DNA from: Clostridia bacterium
Lineage (GTDB): Bacteria > Bacillota > Clostridia > Christensenellales > UBA1242
Assembly (NCBI GenBank): GCA_017523305.1
Contig: JAFWWV010000110.1
Coordinates: 1 to 34,526, forward strand
Direction of reading: 5' to 3'
Length of the DNA: 34,526 nucleotides
Shown: in pieces, positions 18,332 to 26,714 of the stretch
How positions within the stretch are numbered: the first letter of the stretch is position 1
How the letters are laid out: every line of letters starts with the position of its first letter
Program-made: the position numbers and the translations under genes
The notes under the pieces: model-generated
Seen by the model: only the letters and a program-made list of their open reading frames with translations
Databases searched by the model: none
Told to the model about the DNA's origin: nothing

Positions 18332-19114
18332 ATGAATAATTTATTAGTTTCACAAGGTTTTTATATTTTTAACCTACATATAACATGGTATGGTTTTATT
18401 ATTGCTATTGGTATGATATTAGGTGTTCTTTCTGCTTACCTTATATGTAAAAAGAAAGGATTTAATCTTTCTATGCCTTTAGACTTAGCTTTATTTGCTT
18501 TGCCTGCTGCTATTATCGGGGCAAGACTTTATTATTGCATTTTTAATGGTGTAGATTCCTTCTGGCAAATTTTTAAAATTTGGGAAGGTGGTATGGCTAT
18601 TTATGGTGGAGTAATAGGTGGCTTTTTAGGAGTTTTACTCTGTTGCAAAATTAAAAAGTACTCACTTTTACAATCATGTGATATTGCAGCTCCATGTTTA
18701 ATTTTAGGTCAAGCAATTGGTAGAATTGGTTGTTATTTTGCTGGTTGTTGCTATGGGGTAGAAACTTTAGACCCAGCAATGCAATTTTTTCCATTAAGTG
18801 TTGAAATTAATGGTGTTTGGCATTTAGCAACATTTTTTTATGAAGCATTTTTTAATTTAATTGGTTTTGCTATTTTAATAATTATTACAGCAAAAACAAA
18901 AACTAATGGATATGTAACAGCAGGTTACTTTATAACATATGGTTTGGTTAGAGCTGTTTTGGAACAATTTAGAGATCCAGCTGAAAGTTTAATGTTGGGT
19001 TCAACAGGAATTAAAGTTTCACAACTTTTAAGTATATTGTTAGTTTTAGTAGGGATTGCTATAATTGTTTTTAATATTGTAAAAAAGAAAAAGGCAGAAA
19101 AGGTAAATGGGTAA
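18332..19114 (+). CDS. lgt: Prolipoprotein diacylglyceryl transferase Lgt
   Basis: Lgt moves diacylglycerol from phosphatidylglycerol onto the lipobox Cys of prolipoproteins in the cytoplasmic membrane. The 260-aa protein has about seven hydrophobic helices, the GGMAIYGGVIGG motif near 90 and the signature GRIGCYFAGCCYG at 130-142, with the essential Arg, and RDPAES near 212. It would process the two lipoproteins encoded in this window (506 and 32645). Its last codons overlap the start of the next gene by 8 nt, so the DivIVA-like gene is co-expressed. Confidence 0.96.
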   Translation: MNNLLVSQGFYIFNLHITWYGFIIAIGMILGVLSAYLICKKKGFNLSMPLDLALFALPAAIIGARLYYCIFNGVDSFWQIFKIWEGGMAIYGGVIGGFLGVLLCCKIKKYSLLQSCDIAAPCLILGQAIGRIGCYFAGCCYGVETLDPAMQFFPLSVEINGVWHLATFFYEAFFNLIGFAILIIITAKTKTNGYVTAGYFITYGLVRAVLEQFRDPAESLMLGSTGIKVSQLLSILLVLVGIAIIVFNIVKKKKAEKVNG

Positions 19115-19991
19115 CTTTAAAATTATAAAAAAAGGTTACAGCCAACTAGAAGTAGATAGTTATATTGAAAGATTAAAAAATGACTATGAATCAAGACTGG
19201 CTGAACAAAAAGATAGAATTTTTTATTTGAAAGACCAATTAGAAAAAATAACATCTTCAAGTGATAATGAACTTGTTACATCACTTGTTTCTGCTGTTGA
19301 AAGAGCAAAGTTAATTGAAAACAGTTCAAAAAACATTTATGAGTTAGAAACTAAAAAGTTAAGTCTTTTATATACAAAAATGGAAAATTTGTTAAAAGAC
19401 GAAAACATTTATAACGATAGAAGTGTAAAACAAGAATTATTGTTGTTAATTAAAGATTGTAGAAAATCTTTAGAAAACAATATTTCTATGCAAGACCAAA
19501 ACTTAAGAGAAAGTACAATGGGGGACCCAGTTAAAAGATTGCTTTCAAAAATGATTGGTTTTAACAAAATAGCAACAGATAGATTACCACAAGAAAAAGA
19601 AGTTGTAGAAGAAAAGCAAATTAACAACAAACCTACAATTAAAATTGTTCCTACTAGTGAAGAAATTAGAAGAGACTCAAATGTTAACTCAGTTAAAGTT
19701 TCACAACCAAAAAAGGTGGAACCAAAAGAAAAAGTTCAAAATAATACACCAAATGAATTTAATAAGTTTTTATCAGAAGATAGTAACTTAAACGGTGCAA
19801 ATTTTGAAAACATTATGTTTCAAAATAAAAAGAAGAAAAGTAATTCAAGTTATGTATTGGGTGAAGATTTGGGTGATTATGCACCAAATGAAAGTGGCTT
19901 TGATTTAAAAGAAGCTATTAATCCTAAAGAAGACTTAGATGAAATTATGAAAGCGTTTGATTTCTTTAACGACGATAAAAAGAAAAAATAA
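19107..19991 (+). CDS. DivIVA-like coiled-coil protein
   Basis: The N-terminus (FKIIKKGYSQLEVDSYIERL, about 4-23) matches the membrane-binding DivIVA/GpsB start, and a coiled coil (about 20-60) follows. The remainder is charged and low-complexity with a Lys-rich end. DivIVA proteins sense membrane curvature and recruit division, wall or sporulation factors at poles and septa. The middle and C-terminus of this 294-aa protein do not resemble B. subtilis DivIVA, so it may be a lineage-specific paralogue. AAAAGG within the lgt end serves as ribosome site. It is followed at once by a bidirectional terminator. Confidence 0.8.
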   Translation: MGNFKIIKKGYSQLEVDSYIERLKNDYESRLAEQKDRIFYLKDQLEKITSSSDNELVTSLVSAVERAKLIENSSKNIYELETKKLSLLYTKMENLLKDENIYNDRSVKQELLLLIKDCRKSLENNISMQDQNLRESTMGDPVKRLLSKMIGFNKIATDRLPQEKEVVEEKQINNKPTIKIVPTSEEIRRDSNVNSVKVSQPKKVEPKEKVQNNTPNEFNKFLSEDSNLNGANFENIMFQNKKKKSNSSYVLGEDLGDYAPNESGFDLKEAINPKEDLDEIMKAFDFFNDDKKKK

Positions 19992-19998
19992 AAAAAGA

Positions 19999-20031
19999 AA
20001 AACCACTAAAATTTTAGTGGTTTTATTTTTT
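19999..20031. terminator. Bidirectional terminator between convergent genes
   Basis: A perfect palindrome of AAACCACTAAAA and its complement (19999-20022) is flanked by A and T runs. It can end transcription of the DivIVA-like gene and of the reverse-strand gene, whose stop codon (20023-20025) abuts it. Confidence 0.85.
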
Positions 20032-21195
20032 ACTATTATGAACAAATAAGTATCCGTAGAAGATATCAGATAATTCATTTTTATCAACAATATAATAGTC
20101 TTTACATAAGTTTTCAAAAGTTTTATCCAAAAACTTTTTAGCGTCGATATTTTTAATTCTGTGACTATCTTCTTTATAAATAGTAATGCACTCGGTAATT
20201 TCATCTTCAAAAGTTTGTATTGCTTCGTTTTTCATTTCTTCAATAAGCATTGCATTTAAAAATACTATTAAAACTTTACTAATTGTATCAATTGCAATAT
20301 TGTTATATACAATATTTTTGCAGGCTTTTGAAATTATTTTTAATATATCAAATTTTATATCTTCAGTTGCTTGATTAATATTTTTATTAAGAACACTTTT
20401 ACTTAATAGTGGGTTATAGCAGTTTTCAAATTTAGAGTAATCTATTTTTCTAGCATATTTACCAAGTTCTGTGTAAAACAATAATTTTGTATAACTGCCG
20501 TTTCCTTTAAGGTTAGTAACAACTTCTTTTTTTATAAAATCTAAAACATTATTCATTAATGTTTCTTTAAACTTTTGTTTTAGTTTAACTTTTTGTTCTT
20601 TAGTTTTTTCTTCAAGTTTCTTTTTTTCTAAAAGGAATTCTGTTTCTGCTTTTTTTCTTTTTTCTTTTAATTCTTCTGTTACTGGGCTAAATTTATTTGA
20701 TTTTAATTGTTCATAAAAAATCCAATAATCTTCAGGTAAAAAAGATTTTAACTTTGTAATATAATTTTCATAAAAAACTTTTTTTGGTTTTTTTAATAAA
20801 GAAGAAGAGTAGTATAAATTTTGTGCTAAATCTAATAGCACTTTATAATGTTCTTCATTTTCTTTTGTTTTGTTTGGCCAAAAAGGTGAGTGATTATCAA
20901 CCACATAATAACTTTTTTTAAAACTATCTAAATTTTCGCAAAATTCATATTCTGCCATATCAAAAGTTTTTTCTTTATTTTTTTTATTTACGATTATTAT
21001 TCCTATTGGTCTTGCAACATTTTTAAGTTCTTTACTTTCATCTTTAATTACAGGAAAAGCCAAATAATAAAGAAACCCTATTTTTTTTAGGATAGGGGGC
21101 ATAATTGTAATATTTTTATTATTGCTAAACTTAAATTTGTTTTTGTATTTTTTTTCTAATTCTAATACAAAATTATACTTATAAATATTGCTCAT
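20023..21195 (-). CDS. Unrecognised 390-aa soluble protein
   Basis: I do not recognise a family. The chain has no signal peptide and no membrane helix. Residues about 1-160 are mixed alpha/beta with several aromatic residues (a PFWPNK turn near 105). Residues about 165-215 form a highly charged Lys/Glu coiled coil. The rest is helical with scattered Cys, ending in an FYGYLF segment. The length and clean promoter argue for a real gene. It stands alone between a convergent terminator and a divergent metal-permease gene. A -10 box TATAAT ends 9 nt before the ATG with no Shine-Dalgarno, so the mRNA would have a leader of about 2 nt. Confidence 0.75.
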   Translation of the reverse strand: MSNIYKYNFVLELEKKYKNKFKFSNNKNITIMPPILKKIGFLYYLAFPVIKDESKELKNVARPIGIIIVNKKNKEKTFDMAEYEFCENLDSFKKSYYVVDNHSPFWPNKTKENEEHYKVLLDLAQNLYYSSSLLKKPKKVFYENYITKLKSFLPEDYWIFYEQLKSNKFSPVTEELKEKRKKAETEFLLEKKKLEEKTKEQKVKLKQKFKETLMNNVLDFIKKEVVTNLKGNGSYTKLLFYTELGKYARKIDYSKFENCYNPLLSKSVLNKNINQATEDIKFDILKIISKACKNIVYNNIAIDTISKVLIVFLNAMLIEEMKNEAIQTFEDEITECITIYKEDSHRIKNIDAKKFLDKTFENLCKDYYIVDKNELSDIFYGYLFVHNSKK

Positions 21196-21204
21196 TACGA
21201 GTTT

Positions 21205-21233
21205 ATTATAACAAACTAAAAATAATGTGTAAA
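21205..21233 (-). promoter_or_regulatory. Promoter of the 390-aa reverse-strand gene
   Basis: On the reverse strand, TTTACA (complement of 21228-21233), 17 nt, TATAAT (complement of 21205-21210). The ATG follows 9 nt later. Confidence 0.65.
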
Positions 21234-21378
21234 GAGCGATTTTTTTGTCAAAAACAAAAAATTAGTTAAAATTTTTAAATAATATTTTTGGCACAAAATT
21301 AGCGTAAAAATAAATTAAAATATTTAGTTATTAGTTTATTAATATATCAAATATATAGTTATACAAATAATAAAATAC

Positions 21379-21407
21379 TTTACTATTTTTTAAAAATATT
21401 ATATTAT
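21379..21407 (+). promoter_or_regulatory. Promoter placed for a leaderless permease mRNA
   Basis: TTTACT (21379-21384), 17 nt, TATTAT (21402-21407), then 6 nt to the ATG at 21414. There is no Shine-Dalgarno. No Mn-sensing riboswitch (yybP-ykoY type) can be seen in the 218-nt divergent gap. Confidence 0.62.
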
Positions 21408-21413
21408 ACTGCT

Positions 21414-22421
21414 ATGTTTGAAAAGATTTTACATGTATTATTACATACCTTAGAAGAAAGCATTTTAACATTACCAGTTTTATTTATTTGCTATCTTTTA
21501 ATTGAGTTGTTAGAAGATAAAATTTTAAGAAAATACAAAACTTCAAAATTGTTAAAAAATAAATGGGCTCCGGTTGTTAGTGCTGGTTTTGGTTTAATTC
21601 CACAATGTGGTTTTTCGGTTGTGGCAACAGATTTATATAGTAAAAAGGCTATTACAATTGGTTCGTTAATGGCTATTTTTATTGCTACCAGTGACGAAGC
21701 TTTACCTCTTTTATTGGCAAATCCAAAAAATTATATAAGTTTGGCTATTATTATGGGCGTTAAATTTATTTATGCTATCATAATTGGTCTTTCAGTAGAT
21801 TTATTTGTAAGTGCTAGAAATAAAAAGAAAAAACAACTTTTATCAACTCAACAAAACATAAATGTAGTTGTTGATGTTTCTAAAAATTCAGGTGAAGAAA
21901 AACATAAAGAAGAGCATAATCACGACCATAAAAACGAAAATGATTACGACCATGAACATGAAGAAGAGCATAATAAAAACGAAGAGATAACAGGTTGTTG
22001 TCATCATAATTTAAATAATAAGCATAATAAAATTAAGGATTTGTTTATTCACCCTTTAATTCACTCTGTAAAAATATTTGCTTTTATTTTATTGTTCAGT
22101 TTTGTTTTTGGTTTGATTGTAGAGTTTGTAGGTAAAGAATCAATAACAAATTTTATGTTGTCAACAGGATTTTTTGAACCATTTATAACAGCGATGGTGG
22201 GTATTATACCAAATTGTGCAGCATCTGTTTTAATTACTCAAGTATTTTTAATGGGTGGTATTTCTATTGGTTCTTGCATTGCTGGTTTATGTATGAATTC
22301 AGGTATAGCAATAATAATGCTATTTAAAATGAATAAAAATGTAAAAAATAACTTAATTATTTTATCTTCACTTTATTTATTAAGTTGTGCTATTGGCATT
22401 ATTATTAATTTGATTATATAA
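21414..22421 (+). CDS. Putative heavy-metal/manganese exporter with His-rich loop
   Basis: The 335-aa protein has two related membrane halves. Each carries a Pro-x-Cys motif in a similar context (GLIPQCGFSV near 63 and GIIPNCAASV near 265), as in the putative 10-TM heavy-metal exporter family annotated as manganese or arsenic efflux. The two halves are joined by a cytoplasmic loop (about 140-210) very rich in His, Glu and Asp and ending in CCHH, probably a metal-binding or sensing segment. The substrate is uncertain; His-rich loops often go with Zn, Ni, Co or Mn. pepF lies 46 nt downstream with its own ribosome site. Confidence 0.75.
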   Translation: MFEKILHVLLHTLEESILTLPVLFICYLLIELLEDKILRKYKTSKLLKNKWAPVVSAGFGLIPQCGFSVVATDLYSKKAITIGSLMAIFIATSDEALPLLLANPKNYISLAIIMGVKFIYAIIIGLSVDLFVSARNKKKKQLLSTQQNINVVVDVSKNSGEEKHKEEHNHDHKNENDYDHEHEEEHNKNEEITGCCHHNLNNKHNKIKDLFIHPLIHSVKIFAFILLFSFVFGLIVEFVGKESITNFMLSTGFFEPFITAMVGIIPNCAASVLITQVFLMGGISIGSCIAGLCMNSGIAIIMLFKMNKNVKNNLIILSSLYLLSCAIGIIINLII

Positions 22422-22467
22422 GAATATTTAAAAAACTTTTGTTAAATAATTATTTGGAGAGAAAAAT

Positions 22468-24240
22468 ATGAAAAAGAGAAAAGACATTCAATCTCAATAC
22501 AAATGGGATTTTTCTGATTATTTTAAAAATGATGAAGAGTGGGAAAGCTCTTTTAATGTTTATTGCAAGGAACTTGAAAAAGTTAAAGAGTTTAATGGAA
22601 AGTTAAAAGATAAACAAACAATATTAAATTGTTTTAAAACACTTGAAAACTTAGACTTATTAGCAGAACCACTCTATATTTATGCTAATTGTTTAAGTGA
22701 TGTTGACGTAGCTGATACAAACTATCAACAATTAGTAAACAAAATAACAAATAAATTAACTGAACAATCTGTTTTAACTTCTTTTATAACTCCACAACTT
22801 TCAGCTTTACCACAAGAAATGCTAAAAGAAATGTTGGAAGATAAATTATTTGCAAATTATTCAAAAGTTTTAAGTGATATTATAAGAGAAAAAGAACACA
22901 CTTTAACAGAAGAATGTGAAAAGATACTTTCAAAAGTTTCAAGTTTTTCAAGAGATTTTAAACTTAACTTTTCAAATTTTGAAAACGGAGATTTAAAATT
23001 TAAAAATATTTTAAACGGTAAAGGAAAGTCTTTACCAATGAATCAAAGTTTAGCAAGTATTTATTTAAGAGATAAAGATGAAGTTTTAAGAAAAAATGCT
23101 TATACAGAACTTCATTCGGCTTTTGGTAGATACAACAACTTTTTAACTTCAAACTACTTAGGTAGTGTTAAAAAAGATGTTTTTTATGCTACAACTCGTG
23201 GTTTTAAATCTAGTATAGATAGTGCTTTGTTTTATGAAGAAGTTTCAAGTGAAGTATATAATATGTTGCTTAAAAAAGTAGATGAGTATTTAAATCTTGA
23301 ACACAAGTATTTTGCATTAAAACAAAAAATGTTGAAATTGAAAACTTTTAAAACAAGTGATGTTTATTACAATCCATTAACTTCAAAAGAAAAATATACT
23401 TACGAAGATGGTTTTAAAATTGTTTGTGAAGCTCTTTCATTATTAGGTGAAGATTATATTGCTAGTATTACAAAAATGAAAGATACAAATAAAATTGATG
23501 TGTTCCCAAATGAAAACAAATATAATGGTGCTTACAAAACTGGGGCATATGGAAAATCTCCCGTAGTACTTACAAACTTTAATGGTAAATTTGATGATAT
23601 TTCAACCTTAGCTCATGAACTTGGTCATGCAATGCATAGTGTTTACTCAGATGAGTCGCAAAGTTTATTTAATGCAAACTATACCATTTTTTTGGCCGAA
23701 ATTGCCTCTACAGTCAACGAAACACTGTTAAACGAATATATGCTTAACAAAACTCAAGTTAAAGCAGAAAGGCTATTTTACATCAATGAATTTTTATCTC
23801 GTTTTCATGCTACAGTATTTAGACAAACAATGTTTGCTGATTTTGAAAGCAAAATTCATACTATGGTTGAGAATAATGAACCACTATCAAGTAAGGTTTT
23901 AAACGATACTTATTTAAATTTAGTAAAGAAATATTTTGGTTCTAAAGTAAAAGTTTTAGATTGTGTAAAATATGAGTGGAGCAGAATTCCACACTTCTAT
24001 ACAGCTTTTTATGTTTATAAATATGCAACAGGTTTAATAAGTGCAATTAATATTGTTGAAAATTTAAAAGATGGAACTATTACTGTTGAAGATTACAAAA
24101 AGTTTTTAAGTTCTGGTTGTACAAGTGATCCTGTAACATTACTTAAAATTGTTAAAGTAGATTTAACAAAAGAAGAATCTTTTGATAGAGCTTTTAAAGT
24201 TTTAGATAGATATTTAGAAAACTTAAAGAAACTAGTTTAA
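22468..24240 (+). CDS. pepF: Oligoendopeptidase F (M3 metallopeptidase)
   Basis: This cytoplasmic zinc peptidase cuts short peptides. The 590-aa length, the HELGH zinc motif (H383, E384, H387) and the downstream FLAEIASTVNE segment, which supplies the third zinc ligand, are those of PepF. The C-terminal YKYATGLISA region fits too. The ribosome site TTTGGAGAG stands about 6 nt before the ATG. A bidirectional terminator follows, shared with the convergent gene. Confidence 0.95.
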   Translation: MKKRKDIQSQYKWDFSDYFKNDEEWESSFNVYCKELEKVKEFNGKLKDKQTILNCFKTLENLDLLAEPLYIYANCLSDVDVADTNYQQLVNKITNKLTEQSVLTSFITPQLSALPQEMLKEMLEDKLFANYSKVLSDIIREKEHTLTEECEKILSKVSSFSRDFKLNFSNFENGDLKFKNILNGKGKSLPMNQSLASIYLRDKDEVLRKNAYTELHSAFGRYNNFLTSNYLGSVKKDVFYATTRGFKSSIDSALFYEEVSSEVYNMLLKKVDEYLNLEHKYFALKQKMLKLKTFKTSDVYYNPLTSKEKYTYEDGFKIVCEALSLLGEDYIASITKMKDTNKIDVFPNENKYNGAYKTGAYGKSPVVLTNFNGKFDDISTLAHELGHAMHSVYSDESQSLFNANYTIFLAEIASTVNETLLNEYMLNKTQVKAERLFYINEFLSRFHATVFRQTMFADFESKIHTMVENNEPLSSKVLNDTYLNLVKKYFGSKVKVLDCVKYEWSRIPHFYTAFYVYKYATGLISAINIVENLKDGTITVEDYKKFLSSGCTSDPVTLLKIVKVDLTKEESFDRAFKVLDRYLENLKKLV

Positions 24241-24245
24241 TAAAA

Positions 24246-24288
24246 AAAAGAGTTATGAAAATTTAAAAACATAACTCTTTTATTTTTT
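24246..24288. terminator. Bidirectional terminator downstream of pepF
   Basis: A 12-bp stem (24246-24257 with 24270-24281) around a 12-nt A/T loop has A runs on the left and T runs on the right. It serves pepF and the convergent amidohydrolase-like gene. Confidence 0.8.
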
Positions 24289-24944
24289 TATATTTGGTTA
24301 TTCATATTATTTTTTTCAATAATGCTTTCAATCCAATTAGAAAAACATTCTAAAAGTTTTTCAAACTTTTCATAGTTTTCTTTATTGTTTGTTATTTTGC
24401 AATTAATTTCAATTTGAATAGTCCAAGCATCATTATGAAAATTTTTAATATAACCAGAAACTGTACTTTTTCCACCCATAAAAGGTTGGTCAACTTCTAC
24501 TTTAAAACCATTTGTTTTTAATATGTTTAATAAACTATCAAATAATTCTGGCTCAGTTTCAATATTTTTTCCTAGGTGAGTTCCTAAGTTAACATCACAC
24601 TCTCTGTGTGGTGCTAAGCCGTGAAAATCTAATAAATATTTTACTTCACGGTTATTAAAAACTTCGTTAACCTTTTTCTTGTAAGGGCAGTCAATATCAA
24701 AATTGGCGTCATCAAAATTGTTTTTTGTTTTTGCTATAAAATATGTATCATGCTTTTCCTTTAAAAATAGGGCAGCAGAAAGGCTACCAATTTCGGCGAC
24801 TTTATTTTTACCTAATCTTAATTGTGGTACACCATGTGGGGCAGAAATAATAATTTCGTTACTACCACAATTAAAAGCAAAGTCTTCTTCTTGGTTTGCT
24901 TTCATAAAATTTATTCTGTTTGCGTGAATTTTTGTGTAACTCAT
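24288..24944 (-). CDS. N-formylglutamate amidohydrolase-like protein
   Basis: The 218-aa protein has the family's landmarks: an SAPHGVPQLR segment near 35-43 (first metal-binding His), DFHGL near 105-109, and an IQIEIN strand toward the end, matching the EhN/N-formylglutamate amidohydrolase fold. Family members hydrolyse N-formyl-glutamate in His degradation or related amides, but no hut genes are near, so the substrate is open. AAGGG about 10 nt upstream is the ribosome site. It lies downstream of the tRNA-Asn terminator on the same strand. Confidence 0.65.
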   Translation of the reverse strand: MSYTKIHANRINFMKANQEEDFAFNCGSNEIIISAPHGVPQLRLGKNKVAEIGSLSAALFLKEKHDTYFIAKTKNNFDDANFDIDCPYKKKVNEVFNNREVKYLLDFHGLAPHRECDVNLGTHLGKNIETEPELFDSLLNILKTNGFKVEVDQPFMGGKSTVSGYIKNFHNDAWTIQIEINCKITNNKENYEKFEKLLECFSNWIESIIEKNNMNNQI

Positions 24945-24983
24945 AATAATAAACCCTTATAAAAAGTTATATTGAATATTTAA

Positions 24984-25014
24984 CAAAAAAACAGCATTTT
25001 TCAATGCTGTTTTT
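24984..25014 (-). terminator. Terminator of tRNA-Asn
   Basis: A stem of 11-12 bp (24987-24998 with 25003-25014) around TTTC, with a T tract on the reverse strand, lies just 3' of the tRNA. Confidence 0.85.
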
Positions 25015-25018
25015 AAGT

Positions 25019-25093
25019 TGGCTCCTCGAGTCGGATTCGAACCAACAACCTATCGGTTAACAGCCGAGTGCTCTACCGTTGAGCTATCGAGGA
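25019..25093 (-). tRNA. tRNA-Asn (GTT), CCA encoded
   Basis: Read on the reverse strand, the 7-bp acceptor stem is TCCTCGA with TCGAGGA, followed by G and an encoded CCA. The D-arm, the anticodon loop CTGTTAA with GTT (complement of 25059-25061) and the T-loop TTCGAAT are all standard. The length is 75 nt including CCA. Confidence 0.97.
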
Positions 25094-25140
25094 ATATATT
25101 TTTTGCATTTGAATTAACTTTTGTTAACCAATGCTCAGTA

Positions 25141-25169
25141 ATATTACCAAACTGAAAAGTAAATGTCAA
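25141..25169 (-). promoter_or_regulatory. Consensus promoter of tRNA-Asn
   Basis: On the reverse strand, TTGACA (complement of 25164-25169), 17 nt, TAATAT (complement of 25141-25146). Transcription would begin near 25134, giving about 40 nt of 5' leader for RNase P to remove. Confidence 0.88.
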
Positions 25170-25235
25170 TAAAAATTTTAACTTTTTTTAAAAAATTTTT
25201 TGTAATTGTTTGTTGAATAAAAATTGACTATTTTT

Positions 25236-26531
25236 TTATATTAAATACAAAGTTGTTAGACCAACCAATAGGGTAGGAATAGCAAGAACTAAGCCATATA
25301 AAATAAAGTTTTTATAAGAAAATTTTATTTTGTTTTGTTTTAATAAATTCATAAACATAATGCCAGCTAAAGCTCCAACTGGAGTTAAAAATGCACAAAT
25401 ATTTGAAGCGAATATACTTGCAAAAACACTTTTTGATGTAACAGAAGTTATTGCTGAGAAAGTTGAGGCAAATAACATTGACATAGGAATATTATTTATA
25501 ATGTTTGCAAATAAGAAGGAAATAAGACCAACAATAATAATATGTTTACCTTCAATAAAGTTTGCTAAAGCAGGTATAAAACCATTATTTTGTAAAGCAA
25601 TAATAATTATAGACATAGAAAGTAGGAAAGGAATTAAACTAAAAGGAGTTTTCTTTAAAGCTCTTAAAATAAAAAGTTTACTACGTTTTTGAACTGTTGA
25701 AGCAATTAAACATCCAACAAAACTAATTACAGCACAAATAAGAGGAATGTACCACATTTCAATATTTATATATGAAGATATTGCCATAAAAACAATACAA
25801 GTAACTAAAGAAGATAGTGAAATAATTAAATAACTTTTGTTTAGTCTTGTCTTTTTATATTCTTCTTCAATATTAATAGGCTTTTTCAATTCTTTTCTAA
25901 AAAGTAAATATAAAATTAAAAAAGAAGTTGCGCTTGCTATTATTGTTGGTATAGCCATATTAATAAAGTATGTTATAAAATCAATACCAAAAGATGTTCC
26001 TAAATAAATATTAGTAGGGTTGCCTATAATAAGAAATGTGCTCCAAGTATTTGCTGCAACAAACTCAGAAATAATATAAGGAATAGGATTTATTTTTGCA
26101 TGTTTTGTAAAGTAACAAATAAATGGTGTAAAAGTTAAAATAATAATATCGTTTGAAGTTATAATTGTTAAAAGTGAAATAATAAGGTAAAAACTTACAA
26201 AAAGTTTTGTTTGACTTGCTTTTGCTTTATGTAAAACAAGTTTTGCTAAATATTTAAAAAATCCAATACCATCAAGTAAAACAGATAAAAGTGTAAGTGA
26301 AATAAATATAACAAGTATTTTTAACGGGTTAATTGCTGAAGAACTAAAAAACGAATCTGCTACTTGATTTATTGGTGCAAAACCAAAAATAAGGCAGAGA
26401 ATTCCACCTATAGATAAAATTATCCAGTATAATGCAAGATAAGTATTTTTTATTTTAATCTTCCAATTAAATATAATTGCAAGAATCATTGAAACTAGTG
26501 TTAAAGCAATAACAATATATGAAAAAATCAT
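25236..26531 (-). CDS. ArsB/SLC13-type ion transporter
   Basis: The 431-aa protein has about eleven hydrophobic helices. The two inverted halves typical of the ion-transporter superfamily are visible: TSNDIIILTFTPF near 125-137 with GNPTNIYLG near 173-181, and a matching NNIPMSMLFA segment near 344 with TPVGALAGI near 388. This places it with ArsB, NhaD and SLC13-type permeases; the substrate (arsenite, citrate, sulfate or Na+) is open. No arsR or arsC is nearby, which makes arsenic resistance less likely. The start is the only ATG near an AGAGAG site, which is rather far away (about 14 nt). Confidence 0.8.
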   Translation of the reverse strand: MIFSYIVIALTLVSMILAIIFNWKIKIKNTYLALYWIILSIGGILCLIFGFAPINQVADSFFSSSAINPLKILVIFISLTLLSVLLDGIGFFKYLAKLVLHKAKASQTKLFVSFYLIISLLTIITSNDIIILTFTPFICYFTKHAKINPIPYIISEFVAANTWSTFLIIGNPTNIYLGTSFGIDFITYFINMAIPTIIASATSFLILYLLFRKELKKPINIEEEYKKTRLNKSYLIISLSSLVTCIVFMAISSYINIEMWYIPLICAVISFVGCLIASTVQKRSKLFILRALKKTPFSLIPFLLSMSIIIIALQNNGFIPALANFIEGKHIIIVGLISFLFANIINNIPMSMLFASTFSAITSVTSKSVFASIFASNICAFLTPVGALAGIMFMNLLKQNKIKFSYKNFILYGLVLAIPTLLVGLTTLYLI

Positions 26532-26650
26532 TTTTGTTTTTTCTCTCTTTTTTAATGTTTGATAAAAACTATTTTATATTTTAAGCAATTTTAAAGCAAC
26601 TAAAAAACAAAATTTATAGTTAAATATTATATTATTTATAAAAATTAATT

Positions 26651-26696
26651 AAAGTTTAAAATTAAACTTTGACCTTTTAGTAAAAATATATATAAT
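26651..26696 (+). promoter_or_regulatory. Promoter and palindrome upstream of the acyltransferase
   Basis: TTGACC (26669-26674), 16 nt, TATAAT (26691-26696). A perfect 9-bp inverted repeat, AAAGTTTAA and TTAAACTTT with a 2-nt centre (26651-26670), touches the -35 box. Its shape resembles FabT/FabR-type operators of fatty-acid genes (AGTTTGA-n-TCAAACT) but the inner G and C are A and T here. Confidence 0.6.
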
Positions 26697-26714
26697 AATT
26701 CATAGGTGATTAAA

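Noticed and set aside
21196..21413. Manganese riboswitch (yybP-ykoY) before the metal exporter
   Set aside because: No matching stem-loop or conserved core is visible and the promoter leaves no leader.
25236..26531. Arsenic resistance operon
   Set aside because: Only the ArsB-like permease is present; no arsR, arsC or arsA neighbour is seen.
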